Of a stretch of DNA of 64,000 bases, positions 1-11,595 are shown one piece after another. The notes beneath the pieces are model-generated. The model worked only from the letters and a program-made list of their open reading frames with translations. It made no database searches and was not told where the DNA came from. How positions within the stretch are numbered: position 1 is the first letter of the stretch; each line of letters opens with the position of its first letter. The DNA comes from Paenibacillus sp. JCM 10914 (lineage in GTDB: Bacteria; Bacillota; Bacilli; Paenibacillales; Paenibacillaceae): NCBI RefSeq assembly GCF_001315105.1, contig NZ_BAZR01000004.1, positions 221,405-285,404 on the forward strand. Direction: 5' to 3'. A program made the position numbers and the translations under genes.

Positions 1-779
1 ATCGCCGTTGGCTGCTACACGGTCCGTGCCAACGATAACCGCTTGAATCCAGCCTTTGGACATTACCATGGCTGCCATATTATCCGCTAGCAGTGTTACA
101 TCGATCCCGGCTTGCTGCAGCTCGAACGCCGTTAAACGTGCGCCTTGTAATACAGGTCTTGTCTCATCGGCGAACACCTTGATCTTCATGCCTTGCTCAT
201 GCGCCAGATACATGGGCGCCAGTGCCGTTCCGTACTTGGCCGTTGCCAATCCGCCAGCGTTGCAGTGAGTCAAGACCCCCATCCCGTCTTGGAAAAATGG
301 AAGGGCGTTCTCGCCGATCCGGCGGCATACCTCCTCATCTTCTGCACGAATGGCTTCGGCTTCTGCCAGCAGCGCAGCGTTCAGACCTGCCGTATCCAGC
401 CCGTCCGCGAACAACTTCTCTGCGACCAGCTTCATTCGATCCAGTGCCCAGAACAGATTCACCGCCGTAGGCCTCGAAGTGGCAAGATATGAACAGGTGC
501 CGATTACTTTCTCCAGCCATTCTTCACGGGATGTTCCTTCATCTTGCATTCCGCCCAGCACCGCACCGAAGGCGGCTGCAATGCCAATCGCAGGTGCGCC
601 GCGAACTTTCATGGCATGAATGCGTCCCACACTTCCTCGGGCGTGAACAGCTTGAGGAATACGATCTCTTCCGGAAGGAGACGCTGGTCGAGTAAGACGA
701 GATGGTCCCCTCCCCAAAATACCGAGCTTAGCGGTTCATGGATGTCAAGACTGCCAGCTGTGTTTGTTGTACCGCTCAT
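1..779 (-). CDS. mtnA: S-methyl-5-thioribose-1-phosphate isomerase (partial, frameshifted)
   Basis: Isomerises methylthioribose-1-phosphate to methylthioribulose-1-phosphate in the cytosolic methionine salvage pathway. The minus strand reads MSGTTNTAG..., then, after a one-base frame break near 621, [23 protein letters not shown] (catalytic Cys region), [12 protein letters not shown] and [11 protein letters not shown] (catalytic Asp region) before running off the left edge. The ATG overlaps the mtnK stop by four bases (ATGA), so the two genes are translationally coupled. The break sits between Asp and Ile of a conserved stretch that resumes perfectly, so it looks like a missing base rather than decay. 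The C-terminal quarter is outside the window. Confidence 0.9.
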
Positions 780-1999
780 TGTGATACCTCATTTCTTATG
801 GATGATTCTTTAACTAGTGACAAGATCTCTTCGAAGGATTGAATATGACGGTGATGACGAACCAAATTTTTACCGATGGCGAGCGCCCTGCGCTGTGCGT
901 TTTCTCTGGCGCTGTCACTATCGATCGTGTCGATATCGGCCACATGGGACAAGCCGACGATTCGGCGGATCATTTTGCATCCCGCGAATCCGGCGGCGTC
1001 CTTCAGAATTTGGGCTACGTAATGGTCCTGATAGCCAGGGGTGCGAGCCATTTCATCGAGCAGGTCATCATTCCAGAACATTCGGAAATTGCGTTCGAAG
1101 TGAGTCCATACATCGGCAGCCATTTGCAGCAGGCGGGACTCTCTTTCGGCCAAAGTCTGCGCGTCCTTGCTCCATCCGGGCTGGGCGGCATAGTTCAGCA
1201 GCAGGTTTCCGATGACTGCACCAACATCGAAGCCCATCGGACCGAAAAAGGCGAACTCGGGATCAATGACCTTGGTCGACTCCGGTGTAACGAAAATACT
1301 GCCTGTATGAAGATCACCGTGCAGCAATGCTTGTCCGTGGGTTAAAAATTGATGACGAAGCAACGCGACTTCAAAGTGAAGCGCAGCATCGGAACGAAGC
1401 GCCTCTGCTTCATCTTCGATGTTATCCGGGTAATTGTTGTTCGCCGATTGACGGTACGGATCCTCGAAGATCAGATCCTCCGTGATTTTGCATAGGTCCG
1501 GGTTTACAAATCGTCCGGCGAGGACTTTTTTCTCCTGTTGGTTCATGCCCAGATCCGATGTATAAAATAATGTTCTCGCCATAAACTCACCGATATGTGC
1601 AGCAAATTCAGGGTAGGCATTTCCTTCGATTAGACCTTTGCGCATAATGGTGTACTCACTCAGATCTTCCATCACGGTATAGGCGAGCTCGTCGGAATAG
1701 CTGTATACCTTCGGTACCAGATTCGGGCAGAGGGAATGCTGCGTTTCCAGGGCGACACGCTCAATGCGGGCGCGGTCCAGCGACAATGGCCACGATTCCC
1801 CGACGACTTTTGCATAAGGAACGGCCTGCTTGATAATGATACTATCAGCCGTATTCGTGGCGGTAACATGAAATACTAAATTCAGATTGCCGTCACCGAT
1901 TTCACGGCATTGTAATTCAGCATGGTCCGGGAAACGGCCAGGCAGGCTTTTTGCTAATTGTATCGCTTCTTCCGCGGTTAACGGATGATATGCAGACAT
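776..1999 (-). CDS. mtnK: 5-methylthioribose kinase
   Basis: Phosphorylates 5-methylthioribose with ATP, feeding MtnA encoded just downstream. The 407-aa product has the usual family length. Near its centre it has the aminoglycoside-phosphotransferase-like motif HGDLHTGSIF (catalytic Asp), followed by IDPEFAFFGPMGFD (metal-binding DxE). N-terminal IGDGNLNLVFHV is typical of MtnK. The ATG at 1999 is preceded by GGGGGTG at good spacing. The gene is first in the mtnKA operon. I looked upstream for an S-box (SAM-I) leader, which regulates mtnK in Bacillus, and did not recognise one. Confidence 0.95.
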   Translation of the reverse strand: MSAYHPLTAEEAIQLAKSLPGRFPDHAELQCREIGDGNLNLVFHVTATNTADSIIIKQAVPYAKVVGESWPLSLDRARIERVALETQHSLCPNLVPKVYSYSDELAYTVMEDLSEYTIMRKGLIEGNAYPEFAAHIGEFMARTLFYTSDLGMNQQEKKVLAGRFVNPDLCKITEDLIFEDPYRQSANNNYPDNIEDEAEALRSDAALHFEVALLRHQFLTHGQALLHGDLHTGSIFVTPESTKVIDPEFAFFGPMGFDVGAVIGNLLLNYAAQPGWSKDAQTLAERESRLLQMAADVWTHFERNFRMFWNDDLLDEMARTPGYQDHYVAQILKDAAGFAGCKMIRRIVGLSHVADIDTIDSDSARENAQRRALAIGKNLVRHHRHIQSFEEILSLVKESSIRNEVSQ

Positions 2000-2190
2000 G
2001 GATGGTCACCCCCAAATATAATAGAAGAAAAACAAAAGCCAACGTATTTGCTTGGTATTACTTAGTATAACGTTTTTTCGCGGGATTTGTATAATTTTTT
2101 GACAGGCGCAGATGTTGCTTAATTTGATTCGCTCCTAGGCTTACAGGGTAAACTACAAATAGACGCCCAAAACGCAGGTATGCTCCATAT

Positions 2191-2196
2191 TATAAT
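2191..2196 (+). promoter_or_regulatory. Possible -10 element of dps
   Basis: A perfect TATAAT lies about 110 bp upstream of the dps ATG in ATATTATAATG context. No convincing -35 is present at 17 bp. The flanking sequence resembles one half of a PerR/Fur-type operator, so activator or repressor control is possible but not shown. Confidence 0.3.
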
Positions 2197-2305
2197 GAAG
2201 GAACAGCATAAGCTGATATTCCCTGTAGTATGGAAACCCGATCTGCAGCGTTATGATTAGACGCAGTGCAGGGTGCATTTCACATAGAAAAGGAAGGGAT
2301 TAACC

Positions 2306-2782
2306 ATGGCAAAAACTACATCAGGTAAAGCAGCAGGCAAAACCAAAAACTCCAGTCTCGAGCAGTTGTTGAACCAACAGGTTGCGAACTTCAACGTTCT
2401 TTACGTTAAATTGCATAATTATCATTGGTATGTAACGGGAGAGCAGTTCTACTCCTTGCATGTTAAATTCGAGGAACTCTACGATGAGGTTACTCTGAAA
2501 ATGGATGAGGTTGCGGAGCGTTTGCTGTCCATTAAAGGTAAGCCTGCAGCAACCATGAAGGAATATCTGGAACTGGCGACTGTACAGGAAGCTTCCGGCA
2601 ACGAAGATACGCGCAGCATGGTACAAGCTCTGATCGAGGACTTTGCCACGGTATCTGAAGAACTGGCGGAAGGCATCGAGATGGCAGAGGAAGCAGGAGA
2701 TGCGCCAACAGCCGATATGTTCACAGGTTTCAAAGCAGACCTTGAAAAACATATGTGGATGCTCCGCGCGTATCTTGGATAA
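2306..2782 (+). CDS. dps: Dps-family ferritin-like DNA-binding/iron-storage protein
   Basis: Dps dodecamers oxidise and store Fe(II) with peroxide and protect DNA in starvation or oxidative stress. The 158-aa product has a Lys/Ser-rich N-terminal tail (about residues 1-17), followed by a four-helix ferritin fold. Ferroxidase ligands are visible as LHNYHWYVTG and the EELYDEV segment around residues 37-65. It is monocistronic: AGGAAGGGA precedes the ATG and a hairpin terminator lies about 150 bp downstream. The basic tail suggests DNA contact, as in Dps proper rather than non-binding miniferritins. Binding itself is inferred. Confidence 0.92.
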   Translation: MAKTTSGKAAGKTKNSSLEQLLNQQVANFNVLYVKLHNYHWYVTGEQFYSLHVKFEELYDEVTLKMDEVAERLLSIKGKPAATMKEYLELATVQEASGNEDTRSMVQALIEDFATVSEELAEGIEMAEEAGDAPTADMFTGFKADLEKHMWMLRAYLG

Positions 2783-2934
2783 TTCATAATGTAAATGTAC
2801 CATCATGACTGTATCCGTGATCATCCGATGTTGAACGAACACCGTCTGGCAATGCGTGGAATGCCGCCGTTGCGAAGATGCCGTGACTGACAACTCAGAC
2901 CATCGGCTGAAATTCACGAACAGTGCTAACCATT

Positions 2935-2974
2935 ACAGGCTTGGCCGTATTCGCGGTCAGGCTTGTTTTTTTTC
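2935..2974 (+). terminator. Rho-independent terminator after dps
   Basis: A 13-bp stem (2935-2947 pairing with 2954-2966, allowing G-U pairs), loop TATTCG, is followed at once by a run of eight T. It lies between dps and the suf promoter, so it separates the two units. Confidence 0.8.
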
Positions 2975-3050
2975 GTTGCGATCCTTGTCACAATGTTGTC
3001 TACTGAAAGCCTGTCCGGTTGAAAAACGACATCTTTTATTATAAAATGGC

Positions 3051-3079
3051 TTGAGAATCATTGATAATCAGTTTAGAAT
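3051..3079 (+). promoter_or_regulatory. suf operon promoter with overlapping Fur-like half-sites
   Basis: TTGAGA (3051-3056), a 17-bp spacer and TAGAAT (3074-3079) form a good sigma-A-type promoter about 110 bp upstream of sufC. The spacer holds TGAGAAT and TGATAAT, and ATTATAA follows the -10. These match half-sites of the TGATAAT-N-ATTATCA Fur/PerR operator. Iron or oxidative control of suf is known in other bacteria. Here it is inferred from the motif only. Confidence 0.5.
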
Positions 3080-3195
3080 GATTATAAATAAAGAATTACT
3101 TTGTTTTAAAGCTTCTTCTTATGAAATCAGGGCGAGCAATCCTGTTATCATATAGCCTAATCATCACACTACCTATTCAACGGAGGGAATCTAAT

Positions 3196-3977
3196 ATGTC
3201 AACAAAGTTTGTCATTGAGGGATTGAAAGCAACAATCGAAGGCAAGGAGATTCTGAAAGGAATCAACCTTGAAATGAACGGCGGAGAAATTCATGCATCA
3301 TGGGACCGAACGGTACTGGTAAGAGTACGCTGGCGTCTGCTCTGATGGGACATCCTAAATATGAAGTAACGGACGGCAAGGTTTGGTTGAACGGTGAAGA
3401 TGTGCTGGAGATGGAAGTGGATGAGCGTGCGCTTGCAGGCCTGTTCCTCGCAATGCAATATCCGAGCGAAATCGCCGGTGTATCGAACTCCGACTTCTTG
3501 CGTAGTGCAATCAATGCACGCCGCGGCGAAGGCAATGAAATTTCGTTGATCAAGTTCATTCGCCAGATGGAGAGCAAGATGAAAGAGCTTGAGATGAACC
3601 CTGAGTTCGCTCACCGTTATCTGAACGAAGGCTTCTCCGGTGGTGAGAAGAAGCGTAATGAGATTTTGCAGATGTTGATGCTGGATCCGAAGATTGTCGT
3701 ACTGGATGAAATCGACTCCGGTCTTGACATCGATGCTTTGAGAATTGTGGCGAACGGCGTAAATGCCATGAAATCGGAAGATCGCGGTTTCTTGATCATT
3801 ACCCATTATCAACGTTTGCTTAACTATATTACCCCTGACTATGTGCACGTTATGATGCAAGGACGCATCGTGAAATCCGGCGGTCCTGAACTGGCTGAGC
3901 GTCTGGAAGCAGAAGGTTACGATTGGATTAAGGAAGAGCTGGGCATTACGGATGAAACTGTAGGTCAAGACGCGTAA
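3196..3977 (+). CDS. sufC: Fe-S cluster assembly ATPase SufC (frame break near 3297)
   Basis: ABC-type ATPase of the SufBCD scaffold. Residues 1-34 start [11 protein letters not shown] after CGGAGGGAA. The Walker A motif GPNGTGKST is in the next frame. Restoring one base near 3297 (GCATC to GCAATC) rejoins GEIHA and IMGPNG. Later motifs are [11 protein letters not shown] (signature), [11 protein letters not shown] (Walker B) and IITHYQRLL (switch His). Restored length is about 260 aa, normal for the family. It is the first gene of sufCDSUB, 22 bp before sufD. Because suf is the only Fe-S system visible here and is essential in Bacillus, the break is probably a sequencing error. Confidence 0.9.
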
Positions 3978-3999
3978 ATAGACGGGAGGAGGAAACGAT

Positions 4000-6930
<2,931 letters not shown>

Positions 6931-6963
6931 GCGAATGATAATTTCGATAGGGAGGTAATTGAA

Positions 6964-8361
6964 ATGGCTAAAAAAGCACCAGAAATGGAAGAGTATAAAT
7001 ATGGTTTCCGCGACGAACATAAGTCCATTTTCCAAACCGGTAAGGGTCTGACACGTGAAGTGGTGACCGAAATCTCCAAGATTAAGAATGAACCTGAATG
7101 GATGCTCGAATTCCGTCTGAAATCACTTGAGCAGTTCGAGAAAATGCCAATGCCACGTTGGGGCGGCGATCTCGATGAGCTGGATTTCAACGATATTCAG
7201 TATTACGTAAGACCTTCGGAAAGACAAGGGAAGACGTGGGAAGAAGTACCGACTGAAATCAAGGAAACTTTCGATAAACTCGGTATTCCGGAAGCGGAAC
7301 AGAAGTTCCTTGCGGGCGTATCCGCGCAGTATGAATCCGAGGTCGTATATCACAATATGCAGAAGGAACTGGAAGATCAAGGCGTTATCTTCATGGATAC
7401 CGATACGGCGCTTCGAGAGCATCCGGAAATTCTGAAGGAATACTTTGCTACCGTTGTTCCTCCTACGGACAATAAATTTGCAGCACTGAACAGTGCGGTA
7501 TGGTCAGGCGGAAGCTTTATCTATGTTCCGAAAGGCGTGAAATGCGAAGTTCCACTGCAAGCGTACTTCCGGATCAACTCCGAGAACATGGGTCAATTCG
7601 AGCGTACGTTGATCATTGCGGACGAAGACAGCTTTGTGCATTACGTAGAAGGTTGTACGGCTCCAATCTACAGCACCAACTCGCTTCATAGTGCCGTGGT
7701 TGAGATCATCTGTAAGAAGAACGCCCGTGTGCGTTATACAACGATTCAGAACTGGGCGCCGAACATCTACAACCTGGTAACCAAGCGTGCGGTGGCTGAA
7801 GAGAACGCAACCATGGAATGGGTCGATGGCAACATCGGTTCCAAGCTGACCATGAAATATCCAGCCGTTATCCTCAAAGGTCGCGGAGCAAGAGGGATGG
7901 TCTTGTCCATCGCCGTTGCAGGCAAAGGCCAGCATCAGGATGCCGGAGCCAAAATGATTCACTTGGCGCCAGATACTACATCAACGATCGTATCCAAATC
8001 GATCAGTAAGCATGGCGGTAAGGTAACGTATCGTGGTCTTGCTTCCTTCGGTAAAAATGCTGAAGGCGCGAAATCCAACATTAAGTGTGACACGCTTATC
8101 CTGGATAACGAGTCCACATCCGATACGATTCCTTACAATGAGATCAAGAACGATAACATCGTGCTGGAGCATGAAGCTACCGTATCCAAGGTTTCCGAGG
8201 ATCAATTGTTCTACCTCATGAGCCGTGGCCTCAGCGAAGCAGAAGCGACGCAAATGATCGTTATGGGCTTCATCGAACCGTTCACGAAGGAACTCCCAAT
8301 GGAATATGCCGTTGAGATGAACCGTCTGATCAAGTTCGAGATGGAAGGTAGTATCGGTTAA
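6964..8361 (+). CDS. sufB: Fe-S cluster assembly scaffold SufB
   Basis: Main scaffold subunit of SufBCD. 465 aa, the standard length, with [13 protein letters not shown] at the N-terminus, the conserved [10 protein letters not shown] (cluster/sulfur-transfer cysteine) and the C-terminal family block [15 protein letters not shown]. The start follows GGGAGGTAATTGAA. The last 34 bases (8329-8362) are nearly identical to 12785-12818. A mobile element is integrated here, and its end encodes the same C-terminus EMEGSIG using AGT instead of TCC for Ser, so the protein is kept intact. The operon's own terminator is now 4.5 kb away. Confidence 0.96.
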   Translation: MAKKAPEMEEYKYGFRDEHKSIFQTGKGLTREVVTEISKIKNEPEWMLEFRLKSLEQFEKMPMPRWGGDLDELDFNDIQYYVRPSERQGKTWEEVPTEIKETFDKLGIPEAEQKFLAGVSAQYESEVVYHNMQKELEDQGVIFMDTDTALREHPEILKEYFATVVPPTDNKFAALNSAVWSGGSFIYVPKGVKCEVPLQAYFRINSENMGQFERTLIIADEDSFVHYVEGCTAPIYSTNSLHSAVVEIICKKNARVRYTTIQNWAPNIYNLVTKRAVAEENATMEWVDGNIGSKLTMKYPAVILKGRGARGMVLSIAVAGKGQHQDAGAKMIHLAPDTTSTIVSKSISKHGGKVTYRGLASFGKNAEGAKSNIKCDTLILDNESTSDTIPYNEIKNDNIVLEHEATVSKVSEDQLFYLMSRGLSEAEATQMIVMGFIEPFTKELPMEYAVEMNRLIKFEMEGSIG

Positions 8362-8362
8362 C
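8329..8362 (+). repeat. Left attachment-site copy (attL-like)
   Basis: 21 bp identical to 12785-12805, then three different bases (AGT against TCC), then ATCGGTTAAC shared again. It contains the sufB stop codon TAA. Confidence 0.85.
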
Positions 8363-8458
8363 CCTTATTTATCAAGGGTTCGAGACTATGATTTGTGGGT
8401 TTGCCCGTTTTTTGTCCGGTTAGTTTACGTATTGCTCATACAGAGCTAGTGCGTGATC

Positions 8459-8990
8459 TTAAATTTTATCAGTAACATGTAAATACGTGTCCGCTGTGAC
8501 TTTCACGCTTGCGTGCCCTAGTCGCTCGGACACGTATTTTTTATTTGCCCCAGCTTCCAGTAAATGAACGGCATGAGAATGCCTTAAAGCATGGGGAGAG
8601 AGTATCGGCAACTTGGACCGTTTACAGACTTCTTTAAATATTCGCGGACCACATTTGTTCTTAACCATCTGTCATCATGCTGATGAAAGACGATGTTATC
8701 CTTTGTAGTTTTGTAATTGGAGTACATAAGTACAACTTCTTTTTGGTTTGTTCGGTGCCTTTTGAGTAATTTCACGGTAACTTCATCCATTTTTATGACG
8801 CGTCCACTAGTCTTAGATTTAGGAGTTGAAATATAGGGGTGGAATTCAATGGGTATACCAACGTCTTACTGACAAACAACTTCGCTTCATCTAAATTCAA
8901 ATCTTCCCATGTGAGGGCCAGAGCTTCGTCGATTCGGGCTAGGCCACGCAATTCGGCTTGAACTATACCGCGCAGGTATGAAGTGGATTG
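8459..8990 (-). pseudogene. Tyrosine-recombinase integrase remnant
   Basis: The minus strand, read across frame breaks, gives RIDEALALTWEDLNL (box I region), [40 protein letters not shown] (catalytic His-x-x-Arg), [10 protein letters not shown] and the nucleophile in DTYLHV, ending near 8459. Frame breaks are needed near 8828 and 8665. The N-terminal arm- and core-binding domains are missing: upstream sequence switches to the opposite-strand RuvC-like fragment. It probably drove the sufB-tail insertion because it lies beside that end. The combination of truncation and breaks makes it a true pseudogene, even if single indels are sequencing errors. Confidence 0.8.
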
Positions 8991-8991
8991 A

Positions 8992-9235
8992 GTCTCGCCA
9001 ACTCAGGTCAAAAAGTTTGCAACCGGCAAGGGGACAACCAAGAAAGAAAACATGATTCTACCGATTATGAGACATTGGAAGTTTGAACATGAATCTAACA
9101 ACGTGTGAGATGCGTTTGTACTGGCTCAGGTGGCGCGTTCGGTACATACCGGGGCAAAACTCTGTGACTGAATACCAGAAAGACGTCATAGAAGCTATTA
9201 AAGCACCTGTAGAAAAGAAGAAAAAGAAAGCATAG
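8992..9235 (+). pseudogene. Phage RuvC-like resolvase C-terminal fragment
   Basis: Plus-strand pieces read SPTQVKKFATGKGTTKKE, then HWKFEHESNNV, then after a frame break DAFVLAQVARSVHTG, then after a second break TEYQKDVIEAIKAPVEKKKKKA and a stop. The PxxVKK-TGKGxAxKE and (A)DAxxLA segments resemble the C-terminal part of RuvC-like Holliday junction resolvases from Bacillales phages. Only this part survives, fused back-to-back with the integrase remnant, so a deletion probably joined them. Family assignment is by motif memory. Confidence 0.5.
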
Positions 9236-9323
9236 GGGAAAACAAGTGATTATTCCGTACCCCGTCACACCCTATAAATCAAACTGGTGTTCTGGTGAAT
9301 GCAAATTATGGAGGTGAATATAC

Positions 9324-9719
9324 ATGAAAACTATTAACGTATTGACACATGAAGCACATTATTAGAACGCAGTGGCTAAAGGTTGGTGGGACGAGGATCG
9401 GAGCTTCGGGGAAATCATCGCTCTGCTCCACTCGGAAGCATCGGAGGCGCTAGAGGATTATCGGAATGGTCGGGCTATTACCGAGGTCTGGTATGAAAAT
9501 AAAGAATTGAAAACAAGACTGCATTATCCTCTTACCCCAAATTGCAAACCATGCGGCATCCCGTCAGAGTTGGCTGACATCGTAATCCGTGTCTTTGATG
9601 CATGCGAACGATGCGGCATTGACTTGAGCAAGCAATCACAGAAAAGATGGCATACAACGCAACACGTCCTCAGCGTCACGGTGGTAGGTCCTATAAACCG
9701 TTTAGAAGAAAACGGTTAA
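9324..9719 (+). pseudogene. MazG-like nucleotide pyrophosphohydrolase remnant
   Basis: ATG at 9324 follows GGAGGTGA. After 13 codons (MKTINVLTHEAHY) there is an in-frame TAG (9363-9365). The frame then continues AKGWWDEDRSFGEI, HSEASEALEDYRNG and PSELADIVIRVFD, the all-alpha MazG-like pattern of paired acidic metal ligands. Near 9640 a one-base break is needed to read ITEKMAYNATRPQRHGG, the usual C-terminus of phage-borne members. A restart at GTG 9372 could still give a 115-aa product without that tail. Function in the original phage was probably NTP hydrolysis. It is likely inactive here. Confidence 0.6.
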
Positions 9720-9914
9720 GCCCATCAAGACCAATATAAAGGCAAGAATTCCGCCTATAATAGCCCGAAATCGGATTTTAGATAAATCATAGTCGCTCTG
9801 CTCTTTGTTTGAAGGTATTCTGTTGGCCCATCGTATCCAATCATTATCAGGATTTTTATAAATAAAGAAGGCAAGCGTCATTAAACCAATTCCACCTATT
9901 ATCATCAAAAACAT
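9702..9914 (-). CDS. Small two-segment membrane protein, function unknown
   Basis: 70 aa beginning MFLMIIGGIGLM. Two hydrophobic helices (about residues 1-17 and 50-69) flank a charged loop containing NPDNDWIRWANRIPS. AAGGGG lies 8 nt before the ATG. It is intact, unlike its phage-type neighbours, and overlaps the 3' end of the MazG-like remnant tail to tail. I do not recognise the family. It could be a host-type membrane protein carried by the element. Confidence 0.6.
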   Translation of the reverse strand: MFLMIIGGIGLMTLAFFIYKNPDNDWIRWANRIPSNKEQSDYDLSKIRFRAIIGGILAFILVLMGLTVFF

Positions 9915-9987
9915 AAGATCAACCCCTTACTGATAAATACGCAATTATGAATTATAAGTTCCAGCGAATGTAAAGGAGAGATAACGG

Positions 9988-10279
9988 ATGGAAGATTTTG
10001 TATTTATACGAAATATTTTACCCTGATTATTTTGAGGATTTCTCTCCAATAATGTAACAAAACAAGCAGTTAAAGATGCATGCGACGCCTATAATAAGTT
10101 TTTCAAGGGGCTGGCTGATAAATGAATTTGCTGAATTTGTATTTGATATACTGAATTTGGATAAACATGGTTTTAGGAGCCAAGAACAGGACATGGCCAT
10201 GATTCATTTTCTTGAAATTGAAACTGTTGAATATGATGGGCACACCGAAATTTTGGAGGAAACTGTAAATATAAAGTAA
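9988..10279 (+). pseudogene. Unidentified small gene with several frame breaks
   Basis: ATG at 9988 follows AAAGGAGAG at good spacing and starts MEDFVFIRNI, but the frame stops at once. Other frames then give DYFEDFSPIM, TKQAVKDACDAYNKFFKG and, from about 10120, NEFAEFVFDILNLDKHGF and IHFLEIETVEYDGHTE to a stop at 10279. Together they look like one cytoplasmic protein of about 95 aa with two or three indels. No family recognised. Acidic, no membrane segment. Confidence 0.4.
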
Positions 10280-10368
10280 GTCTCGTTAACAATACTTACC
10301 ACCCATCACTAACTATACCAAAAAGTATAATCAGTTGAGAGGTGGTTATTTGTGTTTATTAATGAAAC

Positions 10369-10405
10369 AACAAGAGGAGGTCCGAAAATAGGATCTCCTC
10401 TTGTT
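10369..10405 (-). terminator. Strong hairpin 3' of the secreted-protein gene
   Basis: A 15-bp stem (10369-10383 with 10391-10405, one G-U pair) with loop GAAAATA lies 14 bp beyond the stop of the minus-strand gene. On that strand it is followed by a T-rich stretch (TGTTTCATT), so it probably ends that transcript. Confidence 0.65.
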
Positions 10406-10418
10406 CATCAAAAAAATA

Positions 10419-11441
10419 TTAAGGGAACAGCTCAAGTGGACCACTTGCATAATACGGGAAGGTTGTTAATGCATCTCTACCATCCTCGTCTGTATAAACA
10501 AGTGCTCTGACTGGGTCTCTAAGAACCGTATTGCCTTCAGAAACTGCTAGAGTCTCAATTTGATCGTATAAGTCGCCCCAGGCATAATTCTTCTTATAAA
10601 CAATCTCGGTTTGAAGGCTGTTGTTTTTGTAACCTCTTGTTACGTGAGTTTCATCAGATTGGACATTGTTCGAATGAGCCTTTAACTGCCAGACTGTTCC
10701 GTTTTTAACCCAAACATATTTCATCTTTGATGCTGTTGATAGTAGTAAGTCGTAGGTCTGAAAACTAGTATACCCTTGTATACTTGGCCAGAAGTAATCA
10801 TAAAAGGTCCAATTCGCATACTTCACTCTGCCAACTGCTCTTTGAAGCAAGAAGTCAAAAACCTTAGTTCTTGCCTTAGAGAACTCAAAAGGTGCTTTAA
10901 TTAGCTTTACTGAGTTGTGATGTTTTACTAATGGACCTCCTCCACCTTCTCTTGGAACTGCGTAATTAATCCATATTGTATAACTTCTACCGTTTACAGT
11001 AATAGTCTTCTCTCCATAAGTAAGCATATCGACATTAGGATATGGACCCCAAGTTGGTGGTCCAGCCAATGGGGTAATACCTCCCTCTAGATCTTCTGTA
11101 TAAGAAGATTCATTCATTTTAGTGCGTTCTTCTTCTGTTATCGGACGAACACCTTCCTCTATTAGTTGATTTTCTAAATCTTTCTCTTTCTGGCTAAGTT
11201 CCTCCGTAGATGAAGAGGATGAACTATGTACTGAATTATTGCGCGTCAGGATTTCTTTTTCTAGTCTTACGGCAACAAGTTCATCAATTAGTGATTCTAC
11301 TATTAATTGATGTTCTTTGTTGAATTCAGGGGCTTCTTGATTAACGCTGGTAGGTATTGCTTCAGCAGAGGCAATGCCTGAAAAACAAGAGAAGGCAGTT
11401 GTTAACGCGAGAAGAATTGGAATTAATTTCTTTTTATTCAA
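10419..11441 (-). CDS. Secreted 340-aa protein of unknown function (possible bacteriocin-like)
   Basis: An intact gene of clearly lower GC than the surrounding chromosome. Residues 1-26 form a signal peptide (KKK, hydrophobic core, ASA cleavage site). Residues 40-120 are charged and Ser-rich, including SSSSSS. From about residue 121 (GITPLAGPPTWGP) a different 220-aa segment rich in aromatic residues follows: TWTFYDYFWPS-type blocks with many Tyr/Trp, no Cys pairs and no enzyme motif I know. The layout suggests a pre-pro-protein releasing a roughly 25-kDa mature domain. This would fit large bacteriocins such as geobacillin 26, but I could not test that similarity. A divergent membrane-anchored protein gene lies 154 bp away. 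Confidence 0.75.
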   Translation of the reverse strand: MNKKKLIPILLALTTAFSCFSGIASAEAIPTSVNQEAPEFNKEHQLIVESLIDELVAVRLEKEILTRNNSVHSSSSSSTEELSQKEKDLENQLIEEGVRPITEEERTKMNESSYTEDLEGGITPLAGPPTWGPYPNVDMLTYGEKTITVNGRSYTIWINYAVPREGGGGPLVKHHNSVKLIKAPFEFSKARTKVFDFLLQRAVGRVKYANWTFYDYFWPSIQGYTSFQTYDLLLSTASKMKYVWVKNGTVWQLKAHSNNVQSDETHVTRGYKNNSLQTEIVYKKNYAWGDLYDQIETLAVSEGNTVLRDPVRALVYTDEDGRDALTTFPYYASGPLELFP

Positions 11442-11595
11442 AATAACACCTCTTTATGTTTGATAACATTAATATATCAGTAATATATTGGTATTACAAG
11501 AATAATATTATATATTTGAAAAAAATATCTAAATATTATATCATATAGATAAACTGATTTATCTGGCTAAAATTACTGGAGGTGCATTTGCAATC
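11442..11595. promoter_or_regulatory. AT-rich divergent intergenic region of the cargo pair
   Basis: 154 bp of very AT-rich sequence separates the two divergent start codons. It contains several TATAAT/TATATT-like hexamers on both strands and GGAGGTG before the 11596 gene. Promoters for both genes must lie here or very near. I cannot single out one -35/-10 pair. Confidence 0.4.

Noticed and set aside
2000..2305. Possible SAM-I (S-box) riboswitch before mtnK
   Set aside because: No S-box core or expected hairpin series was seen on the minus strand upstream of mtnK.
9372..9719. Intact 115-aa MazG-like gene from GTG 9372
   Set aside because: The good ribosome binding site belongs to ATG 9324, followed by an in-frame TAG, and the conserved C-terminus is in another frame, so a pseudogene is more likely.
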